From Bacteroidota bacterium (lineage in GTDB: Bacteria; Bacteroidota; Bacteroidia; Bacteroidales; VadinHA17), in the NCBI GenBank assembly GCA_030613125.1, contig JAUWMO010000142.1, forward strand, positions 1 to 8,717: a stretch of DNA of 8,717 nt. Direction: 5' to 3'. The position numbers were made by a program, and so were the translations under genes. The notes beneath the pieces are model-generated. The model was not told where the DNA came from, ran no database searches, and saw only the letters and a program-made list of their open reading frames with translations. Positions 1-6,042 of the stretch are shown piece by piece. Position 1 is the first letter of the stretch, and every line of letters starts with the position of its first letter.

Positions 1-1725
1 AACTATTTAAACCCTATCAGTACAGGAAGTAAAAATAAGTATCTGTTCATTCTGGAGGACACATTGTTTACCGAATCAGAAGACACTTTGTTTATAATAA
101 CCTACCAACCGAAAAAAGGAAAGAATTTCGATGGTTTGAAAGGGTTCATGTATGTCAATTCCAACAGGTATGCTATTCAGAATGTTATTGCCGAAGCGGC
201 TGATCCTGAGGATATGTTCAGGATAAAAATCCAGCAAAAGTATGAGTTTATTGATAACAGGCAATGGTTTCCGGTTCAACTAAATACAGATATCATCTTT
301 TCCAATCCTCCAATCCCTGCAAAACCAAAAAATTTAAGTCTTGTAGGAATCGGGAAAAGTTATATTTCCGACATTAACCTTGAGCCTGATTTTAATCAAC
401 ATGAAAAAAAAGAATTTAGGCTGGAAATTAATAAAAAGGCACACAGACAACCCGAAAATATTTGGAATCAATATCGATATAAACCTCTTACAAAAAAAGA
501 TACCACTACTTACCATATCATTGATTCAATAGGGAGGGAAGTTCACCTTGACGAAAAACTCTGGGCTTTAGAAACTTTGATGAATGGTTATATACCGTTC
601 TATTTTTTTAATATAGATATCGCATCAATTATTGATTACAATAAATACGAGGGTTTAAGAACAGGTATCGGAGGAATTACCAATGAAAAACTATTTGATA
701 AATTATTTTTTGGGGGTCATTTTGCCTATGGTTTTGGAGATAAGGTATTTAAATATGGCGGTCGGATAAAATGGGTCATCTCAAAACCACTGGAAATGGA
801 TATCCAGATAAAATATCTGAATGATGTTCAGGAATCGGCATCATACAGATTTATTGAAACAAAAAGGAAAATCAGCACCGAGTATTTCAGAAAATATCTT
901 GTTGAACAAATGGATATGGTTGAAGCCTGGGATATCTCGTATGGGTTTAAAGCATTGCGATATTTTTATATGCGACCCTTTATTACCCAATCACACATTA
1001 TATATGGAAATGAATATTTATTTAGAATCTCAGATTCTCAGCCAGAAGTATATAGTAACAGGGGGGATTTCACTGAAGTTGGTATCAGGTTCAGATTTGC
1101 TTATAAGGAAAAATTTATAGAATCAGCGAGAAGAAAAATCTCACTTGGTTCCAGGTACCCGGTTCTACATGGAAATATCATAAAAGGAGTAAACTGGTTT
1201 AATGGTCAATTTGATTACACCAAACTTGAAGCAAGGATTACAACAAGTCTTACATCCAGGATTTTTGGAAAATCACAACTTGCAATTATTGGGGGATTGG
1301 TTAAGGGAATTGTACCATATACAAAACTCTATAGTGGTCGTGGAAGTTATAAAACTTTTACAATAGAAACAGCAAACAGTTTCGGGACTATGCGAATGAA
1401 TGAATTTCTTTCAGATCGTTTTATCTCGCTTTTTTTTCGACAGGATTTTGGGAAATTGCTCATCAAAACTAATAAGTTTCAACCCAATATAGTTTTTTTA
1501 ACAAATTTTGGAATTGGAAGCCTTTCGAATGCCGAGTACCATAGAAACATTGAATATAAGACCCTGGAAAAAGGATACTATGAATCTGGTTTTCTGATCA
1601 ACAATATTTTAAATCAGTTTTTTATTGGCTATGGTCTGGGTCTATATTACAGATATGGTCCCAATTCCCTTGAAAAAACTATTGATAATTTCGCTTTCAA
1701 GTTCACGATTAATTTCAGGTTATAG
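1..1725 (+). CDS. DUF5686-type outer-membrane beta-barrel protein, 5' end outside the window
   Basis: The reading frame is open from the first base of the window, so the TTG at 64 is not the real start. The visible part is 574 residues and ends at TAG. It resembles the C-terminal part of Bacteroidota DUF5686 proteins, which usually run to about 800 residues with an N-terminal carboxypeptidase-regulatory-like domain, here missing. Family-like landmarks are the YPVLHG stretch near residues 386-391, the LAIIGGLVKGIVPYTKL segment, and FGTMRMNEFLSDRF near residues 461-475. The second half alternates polar and hydrophobic residues with many aromatics and ends in FTINFRL, as expected for an outer-membrane beta-barrel. 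Function is not established for the family; a role in the outer membrane is inferred. It lies 73 bases before era, but a promoter-like element in that gap argues against strict co-transcription. I am confident of the family type and have no view on substrate. Confidence 0.8.
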   Translation, partial: NYLNPISTGSKNKYLFILEDTLFTESEDTLFIITYQPKKGKNFDGLKGFMYVNSNRYAIQNVIAEAADPEDMFRIKIQQKYEFIDNRQWFPVQLNTDIIFSNPPIPAKPKNLSLVGIGKSYISDINLEPDFNQHEKKEFRLEINKKAHRQPENIWNQYRYKPLTKKDTTTYHIIDSIGREVHLDEKLWALETLMNGYIPFYFFNIDIASIIDYNKYEGLRTGIGGITNEKLFDKLFFGGHFAYGFGDKVFKYGGRIKWVISKPLEMDIQIKYLNDVQESASYRFIETKRKISTEYFRKYLVEQMDMVEAWDISYGFKALRYFYMRPFITQSHIIYGNEYLFRISDSQPEVYSNRGDFTEVGIRFRFAYKEKFIESARRKISLGSRYPVLHGNIIKGVNWFNGQFDYTKLEARITTSLTSRIFGKSQLAIIGGLVKGIVPYTKLYSGRGSYKTFTIETANSFGTMRMNEFLSDRFISLFFRQDFGKLLIKTNKFQPNIVFLTNFGIGSLSNAEYHRNIEYKTLEKGYYESGFLINNILNQFFIGYGLGLYYRYGPNSLEKTIDNFAFKFTINFRL

Positions 1726-1766
1726 AATAACAACACAGCTATTAACCTCTCTGCCAGTATATTTAT

Positions 1767-1774
1767 TATCTTTG
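1767..1774 (+). promoter_or_regulatory. Bacteroidota -7 promoter element (TATCTTTG) ahead of era
   Basis: The octamer TATCTTTG matches the Bacteroidota housekeeping sigma factor -7 consensus TAnnTTTG exactly. It lies in the 73-base gap between the DUF5686-type gene and era, 24 bases before the era ATG, which would give a 5' leader of roughly 15-20 bases. No convincing TTTG -33 element is visible at the usual distance, so this is a half-supported promoter. A chance match in AT-rich DNA is possible. Confidence 0.5.
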
Positions 1775-1798
1775 CGCCCGGGAATAAAGATAGCAGTA

Positions 1799-2680
1799 AT
1801 GCCATATAAGTCAGGTTTTGTAAATATTATCGGAAATCCCAATGTTGGGAAATCCACACTTATGAATGCTCTTGTGGGAGATAAATTATCCATTATTACT
1901 TCAAAAGCACAAACTACACGTCACAGGATAATGGGAATTGTAACTGGCAAGGATTATCAAATAGTCTATTCAGACACACCAGGCATTCTAAAACCAAAAT
2001 ACAAATTGCAGGAATTAATGCTCCGATCTGTTAATTTGGCTTTAGTTGATGCTGATATATTGCTCTATATCACCGATTTTAAGGATAACCCTGATAAAAA
2101 CAAAGAGTTTGTTGAGAAATTACAGGGAGTGAATATCCCAACACTTCTTCTGATTAATAAAATTGATCTTGCTGATGAAATGGCAGTAAAAAAATGTTCT
2201 GAAGAGTGGAAACTGACTCTTCCGCATGCTGAAGTTATTCCGGTTTCAGCATTAAAACATATAAATCTGGAAATTGTTTTTCAGAAACTATTTGATTTTT
2301 TGCCTGAAGGCCCTCCATATTATCCTGTAGATCAACTAACAGACAAAACTGAAAGGTTTTTTACTTCTGAGATAATCAGGGAAAAAATTATTATATTCTA
2401 CAGGCAGGAAATTCCATACTCAACACAAGTGGAAGTAGAAAGTTTTAAAGAGGAGGATAAGATCATTAGGATATCCGCTAAAATTTATGTTACACGCAAG
2501 TCGCAAAAAGGAATTCTAATCGGGCATAAAGGATTATCACTAAAAAAAGTAGGAATTGAGGCCCGAAAGGATATTGAAAAATTTTTTGAAAAAAAAGTTT
2601 TTCTGGAACTGTTTGTAAAGGTGAAAAGTGACTGGAAAAACAGTGAGAAGTTATTAAAGCAATGGGGATATATGTCTTAA
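1799..2680 (+). CDS. era: GTPase Era, 16S rRNA-binding 30S ribosome assembly factor
   Basis: This is a 293-residue protein, the normal length for Era. The GTPase domain comes first: G1 GNPNVGKS at 12-19, the switch I threonines at 39-40 in the TTRHRIMGI stretch, G3 DTPG at 59-62, G4 NKID at 120-123 and G5 SALK at 150-153. The C-terminal KH domain (about 200-290) carries the GHKG loop at 242-245 and the conserved KKVFLELFVKVK strand near 266-277. Era is a peripheral cytoplasmic GTPase that binds the 3' end of 16S rRNA during 30S maturation. The frame stays open upstream to an ATG at 1625, but the MPYKSGFVN start at 1799 gives the usual Era N-terminus, and the upstream start would overlap the previous gene by about 100 bases. 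It is followed after 36 bases by der, with no promoter or terminator visible between them, so the two are probably one operon. Confidence 0.97.
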   Translation: MPYKSGFVNIIGNPNVGKSTLMNALVGDKLSIITSKAQTTRHRIMGIVTGKDYQIVYSDTPGILKPKYKLQELMLRSVNLALVDADILLYITDFKDNPDKNKEFVEKLQGVNIPTLLLINKIDLADEMAVKKCSEEWKLTLPHAEVIPVSALKHINLEIVFQKLFDFLPEGPPYYPVDQLTDKTERFFTSEIIREKIIIFYRQEIPYSTQVEVESFKEEDKIIRISAKIYVTRKSQKGILIGHKGLSLKKVGIEARKDIEKFFEKKVFLELFVKVKSDWKNSEKLLKQWGYMS

Positions 2681-2716
2681 ATCATCTTCTGAAACAAAAA
2701 AAATAAAAGTTTTAGA

Positions 2717-4021
2717 ATGAGTAATATTATTGCAATTATAGGCAGACCAAATGTAGGGAAATCAACCCTTTTTAACCGGTTGACAGAAAGCCGGAAAGCC
2801 ATTGTAGATGAAATCAGCGGCGTTACACGTGACCGCCATTATGGAATAGTTGAATGGAATGGAAAAAAATTCACTGTTATTGACACAGGAGGTTATATTA
2901 GTAAATCAGATGATGTTTTTGAAGAAGAAATAAAAAAGCAGGTAATTATTGCCATTGAGGAATCTGATCTGATTCTGTTCCTCGTTGATGTTGAAACTGG
3001 TATTACGGGTCCGGATGAAGTCCTTGCAAAATTGTTAAGAAAATCAAATAAGAAAACCTTATTGGTTGTAAATAAGGTTGATCAATATAACCGGCAATAT
3101 GATGCTAACATTTTTTACAAATTAGGATTAGGCGACATTTATTCCATTTCTTCCTTAAACGGAAGTGGGACAGGTGACCTTTTAGATAAAGTTGTCGAAT
3201 CACTGCCCGGGGCTTCTCATGTGGAAGAAGTTTCATTACCAAGGTTTGCAATTGTTGGAAGACCAAATGTTGGAAAATCATTATTGATAAATGCTCTGTT
3301 AGGTGAGGAAAGAAATATTGTTACACCAGTTTCAGGTACTACACGCGATACTGTTTATACCCGATACAAAAAATTTAATCATGATTTTTTTCTGGTTGAT
3401 ACTGCCGGGTTACGCAAAAAAGGAAAAGTAAAAGAAAACCTGGAGTTTTATTCAGTAATGAGATCGATCAAAGCCATTGAAAATTCAGATGTATGCCTGT
3501 TACTGATTGATGCGGTCCAGGGATTTGAAGCCCAGGATCAGAATATACTTTACCTTATCCTGCGTAATCGAAAAGGTGTTGTAATCCTTGTAAACAAATG
3601 GGATCTTATTGAAAAAGAGACATCTACTGCTAAACAATTTGAAAGAAACATAAGGAATAAGATAGCTCCTTTTCAGGATGTACCAATCATATTTACTTCA
3701 GCCCTGACAAAGATACGCTTGCATAAAGTTTTAGACACTGCTATTAAGGTTTATAATATACGCCTGAAAAAGATCCCTACTTCCAGGCTAAACGAGGTGT
3801 TGCTTGAGGCAGTGAAGACTTATCATCCCCCATCAGTTCGGGGGAAAGAAATCAAAATTAAATACGCAACACAACTACCTACACTGGCCCCTTCATTTGT
3901 TTTATTCTGTAACTATCCCCAGCATATTAAAGATCCATATAGAAGATATCTGGAAAACAAGATAAGGGAGAACTTCAACTTTACCGGAGTTCCCATTCAG
4001 ATCTTTTTCCGTAAAAAGTAG
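2717..4021 (+). CDS. der: GTPase Der (EngA), double-GTPase 50S ribosome assembly factor
   Basis: This 434-residue protein has the two tandem GTPase domains that define Der. Domain 1 has GRPNVGKS at 9-16, DTGG at 56-59 and NKVD at 119-122. Domain 2 has GRPNVGKS at 181-188, TTRD at 208-211, DTAG at 228-231 followed by LRKKGKVKENLE, NKWD at 293-296 and SAL at 328-330. The C-terminal KH-like domain covers about 350-434. Length and motif order are typical, and all nucleotide-binding motifs are intact. Der acts in the cytoplasm in late 50S subunit assembly. Domain 1 has SSLNGSG near 145-151 where many Der proteins have an SA-x-HG-x-G type G5 loop, a mild variation. It lies directly downstream of era; this pairing of one 30S and one 50S assembly GTPase is, as far as I know, common in Bacteroidota. 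Confidence 0.97.
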   Translation: MSNIIAIIGRPNVGKSTLFNRLTESRKAIVDEISGVTRDRHYGIVEWNGKKFTVIDTGGYISKSDDVFEEEIKKQVIIAIEESDLILFLVDVETGITGPDEVLAKLLRKSNKKTLLVVNKVDQYNRQYDANIFYKLGLGDIYSISSLNGSGTGDLLDKVVESLPGASHVEEVSLPRFAIVGRPNVGKSLLINALLGEERNIVTPVSGTTRDTVYTRYKKFNHDFFLVDTAGLRKKGKVKENLEFYSVMRSIKAIENSDVCLLLIDAVQGFEAQDQNILYLILRNRKGVVILVNKWDLIEKETSTAKQFERNIRNKIAPFQDVPIIFTSALTKIRLHKVLDTAIKVYNIRLKKIPTSRLNEVLLEAVKTYHPPSVRGKEIKIKYATQLPTLAPSFVLFCNYPQHIKDPYRRYLENKIRENFNFTGVPIQIFFRKK

Positions 4022-4055
4022 GTATGGTTTTTGAGGTTTGCTAATAGATTAATTA

Positions 4056-4063
4056 TAAATTTG
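4056..4063 (+). promoter_or_regulatory. Bacteroidota -7 element (TAAATTTG) immediately ahead of the lipoprotein gene
   Basis: TAAATTTG matches TAnnTTTG exactly. A TTTG at 4030-4033 lies 22 bases upstream and could be the -33 element; a second TTTG at 4037-4040 is only 15 bases away, which is short. The element ends 5 bases before the ATG at 4069, so transcription would begin at or within a few bases of the start codon. Confidence 0.5.
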
Positions 4064-4068
4064 TAAAT

Positions 4069-4590
4069 ATGAAAAAAGCCTATCTTATAGCCGGATTTTT
4101 AATGGTCGTTTTTTTATGGTTATCTTCCTGCAGAAAGACAGTACATTATTCCGAAATTCCTGAAATCCATTATAAGAGCTTCTGGCTCCGTGACACTACT
4201 GACATATTAGGGAATAAAGGCTTAGTAGGAGAGCTGACCTTTTCTTTTGTAGATGGAGATGGTGACATTGGACTCCATCAACCGGATGATCCCTTTGATC
4301 CTGAAGATCCGGAATATACGAATCTGTTTTTTACTATGTACGCCATGAAAAATGGGGTATTGACCCAATTAGACGAAAATGATCTTGAATTCCCACTGAA
4401 CTACCGTATTCCCTATCTTGAACCTAAGGGTCATGATCCTTCGTTAAAAGGTGAGATCGAGGTTGAGTTCCTGTACCTTCTTTTTAAATATGACACTATA
4501 CTTTATGAATTCTATATTACTGACAGGGCAGACCATGAAAGTAATGTCGAGTCTACCCCTTTGATTATTTTACCCGATACAATTAAATAA
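4069..4590 (+). CDS. Small lipoprotein with DGDGDIG motif, function unknown
   Basis: The 173-residue product starts with a lipoprotein signal peptide: two lysines at 2-3, a hydrophobic stretch at about 4-18 and the lipobox LSSC ending at Cys21, the predicted lipidated residue. Residues after Cys21 are RKTVHYSE, without the acidic run described as the surface-export signal in Bacteroidota lipoproteins, so retention on the periplasmic side is the better guess. The mature part carries FVDGDGDIG at 60-68, a DxDxD pattern resembling calcium-binding loops, then a second acidic stretch at 73-82 (DDPFDPEDPE). The rest looks beta-rich. I recognise it only as a type of small Bacteroidota lipoprotein and cannot assign a function; metal binding is an inference. 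It lies 47 bases after der with its own promoter-like element, and 83 bases before the next gene. Confidence 0.85.
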   Translation: MKKAYLIAGFLMVVFLWLSSCRKTVHYSEIPEIHYKSFWLRDTTDILGNKGLVGELTFSFVDGDGDIGLHQPDDPFDPEDPEYTNLFFTMYAMKNGVLTQLDENDLEFPLNYRIPYLEPKGHDPSLKGEIEVEFLYLLFKYDTILYEFYITDRADHESNVESTPLIILPDTIK

Positions 4591-4653
4591 TCTTTCCTGT
4601 AGCACATTATTCCATAGGTTTTCATAATGGATATATTTTGATAATCTAAATAC

Positions 4654-4670
4654 TTTTTTTTGAAAAAAAA
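4654..4670. repeat. T8-G-A8 dyad just upstream of the hemerythrin-like gene
   Basis: Eight T, one G and eight A form a near-perfect dyad in the 83-base gap, ending 3 bases before the ATG at 4674. It has no room for a hairpin loop without losing pairs, and it ends in A rather than T on the + strand, so it is a poor terminator. Adenine tracts of this kind bend DNA and keep a ribosome-binding region unstructured. No clean TAnnTTTG promoter element is present in this gap; the closest is ATATTTTG at 4633-4640, with the TA offset by one base. Confidence 0.4.
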
Positions 4671-4673
4671 TAA

Positions 4674-5408
4674 ATGATCACAGGCAATAACAAAATGGCT
4701 GAATTGGTCCACATGAACTATCTTTTAGTTTCAGTCATGAATCGTTTTGGAATCAGGCTAGGCTTTGGAGATAAGTCTATTAGTCAGGTTTGTAAAGAAC
4801 ATTCAGTAAATATTGATTTTTTTCTGGAAATTGTCAACTCATTTCATGATAAAGACTATTTCCCGCAAAAACATCTGCAAGGCTTTTCAATTCAATTAAT
4901 CATTGATTACCTAAGCAAAACACACCGGTATTACCTTGATGAAAAGATACCTGAGATTGAAAAGTTAATTGATCAAATGATAATAGAATGTTATTCTCAT
5001 AATGAACATGCACATTTTTTAAAAACTTTTTTTATAGAATATGTGAATGAATTAATCAGTCATATAAAAAAAGAAGATGAAAAGGTTTTTCCATACTCAA
5101 TTAATATTGAGAATCAATTTTTAAATAAAAAGGAGAGTGAAAACCAGTACCCCACCTCCTCAAACTATTCTATTAAGGAATACTTGTCAGAGCATAATAA
5201 TATAGAAGAAAAATTATTCGATCTTAAAAATATCATTATTAAATATCTTCCATCTCCCGAAAACCAGGCATTGTGCTCAAAAGTATTATCAGACCTTTTC
5301 AATCTTGAAAAAGATATCAATGACCATAGCAGGATTGAAGAAAATGTCCTTATCCCAAAGGTAAAATTGATGGAGGAGGAACTTAGCAACCGGCAGAAAA
5401 AAACTTGA
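4674..5408 (+). CDS. Hemerythrin-like di-iron protein related to RIC (YtfE/ScdA), lacking the Cys-Cys
   Basis: The 244-residue protein has an N-terminal ScdA_N-like domain (about 8-60) and a hemerythrin-like four-helix domain (about 75-232). Candidate iron ligands are His84, His130 with Glu134 (HxxxE), His174, and His218 with Glu222 (HxxxE). From memory, these match the six ligands of E. coli YtfE (His84, His129, Glu133, His160, His204, Glu208), with the 44-residue spacing of the last two histidines identical. Family members bind O2 or NO or repair damaged iron-sulfur clusters. At residues 28-34 the sequence reads RLGFGDK where RIC proteins have the Cys-Cys-Gly-Gly turn, so the cysteine pair is absent; this may be a lineage variant with a sensing rather than a repair role. 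No signal peptide is visible, so it is cytoplasmic. The start could also be Met8 (4695). It precedes the LuxR-type gene by 24 bases and is probably co-transcribed with it. Confidence 0.88.
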   Translation: MITGNNKMAELVHMNYLLVSVMNRFGIRLGFGDKSISQVCKEHSVNIDFFLEIVNSFHDKDYFPQKHLQGFSIQLIIDYLSKTHRYYLDEKIPEIEKLIDQMIIECYSHNEHAHFLKTFFIEYVNELISHIKKEDEKVFPYSINIENQFLNKKESENQYPTSSNYSIKEYLSEHNNIEEKLFDLKNIIIKYLPSPENQALCSKVLSDLFNLEKDINDHSRIEENVLIPKVKLMEEELSNRQKKT

Positions 5409-5424
5409 AATAAATAATGGCTAC

Positions 5425-5428
5425 AGGA
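5425..5428 (+). promoter_or_regulatory. Short Shine-Dalgarno-like AGGA for the LuxR-type gene
   Basis: AGGA sits 4 bases before the ATG at 5433, inside the 24-base gap after the hemerythrin-like gene. Most other genes here lack a recognisable Shine-Dalgarno sequence, as is usual in Bacteroidota. No promoter element fits in the gap, so translation from a shared transcript is expected. Confidence 0.35.
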
Positions 5429-5432
5429 TAAA

Positions 5433-6035
5433 ATGCGAAAACCTACATTCCTTATAGCAGCAAGGTCTTATATTATACTTAAAGGTTTGGACTTTCTTCT
5501 GAAAGAAATTGAAGATATTGAAATAAAATGGGTAATTGCTGACAGTAATAACCTCCTTTCAAAAATTATTAATGAAGAACCGGATTTTGTGATATTATTT
5601 TCAGACCTGATTACTTCAAAGAACCGTAATGAGTTCCAGAAGTATTTTCCAGATATTGTCAAAACCAGGTTGATTTGCCTTTGTCAAAGTTCTGAGACAG
5701 GCAACCTCGAAAAAATCTATTCCGATTATATTGATCTTAATGAAGATAAAATAACAATAATCAGAAAACTTAACAGAATTATCGATATTTATTTGCCCAA
5801 AAAATCTGTGCCCTCTAAATCTTCTGAAATAAGTGAGAGAGAAAAAAACATATTAAGAAATGTTGCTCTGGGCTTCACTAATAAGGAAATTGGTGAGAAA
5901 CTATTTATAAGCACTCATACGGTTATTACTCATAGAAAGAATATCACACATAAGTTAGGAATCAAAACCATTTCCGGTCTTACAGTTTATGCCATATTAA
6001 ACAATATAATTGCAGTTGAGGAAATTTCAAAATAA
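5433..6035 (+). CDS. LuxR-type transcription regulator with a degenerate receiver domain
   Basis: The 200-residue protein has a receiver-like N-terminal domain (about 4-118), a short linker, and a LuxR/GerE helix-turn-helix (about 132-190) with the classic SEREKNILRNVALGFTNKEIGEKL start, the HTVITHRKN recognition region and a KLGIKTISGLTVYAIL tail. The DNA-binding half looks fully functional. The receiver half does not. The usual acidic pair is Ala10-Arg11, the phosphoacceptor aspartate position is Phe56 (Asp58 lies two residues on), and the conserved lysine position is about Leu102. It therefore probably cannot be phosphorylated in the normal way, and no histidine kinase is adjacent. It follows the hemerythrin-like gene by 24 bases, so the two likely act together. 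Its gene ends 7 bases from the end of the opposite-strand sensor gene. It is a DNA-binding regulator with high confidence; its targets are unknown. Confidence 0.92.
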   Translation: MRKPTFLIAARSYIILKGLDFLLKEIEDIEIKWVIADSNNLLSKIINEEPDFVILFSDLITSKNRNEFQKYFPDIVKTRLICLCQSSETGNLEKIYSDYIDLNEDKITIIRKLNRIIDIYLPKKSVPSKSSEISEREKNILRNVALGFTNKEIGEKLFISTHTVITHRKNITHKLGIKTISGLTVYAILNNIIAVEEISK

Positions 6036-6042
6036 AGAGTAA

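Noticed and set aside
1625..1798. Upstream extension of the era frame to an ATG at 1625
   Set aside because: It would overlap the DUF5686-type gene by about 100 bases, adds sequence that does not resemble Era, and the 1799 start gives the normal Era N-terminus.
1832..1855. Asn instead of Arg in the Era G1 motif (GNPNVGKS)
   Set aside because: From memory this is the usual form in Bacteroidota Era proteins, and the nucleotide-contacting GKS is intact.
1832..3280. Three similar 24-base stretches (1832, 2741, 3257) that look like dispersed direct repeats
   Set aside because: They are the P-loop codons of Era and the two Der GTPase domains, similar through ancient homology, not a repeat element.
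3827..3844. C5 / G5 inverted repeat with an 8-base loop, resembling a terminator stem
   Set aside because: It lies inside der, encodes the conserved HPPSVRGKE segment of the KH-like domain, and is followed by A-rich rather than T-rich sequence.
4605..4635. Possible hairpin TCCAT...ATGGA as a terminator after the lipoprotein gene
   Set aside because: The stem is only 5 pairs with an 11-base loop and no T tract directly after it.
4638..4642. TTGAT half-site resembling an FNR/Crp-family operator ahead of the hemerythrin-like gene
   Set aside because: The matching ATCAA half is absent at the needed spacing, and five-base matches are common in AT-rich DNA.
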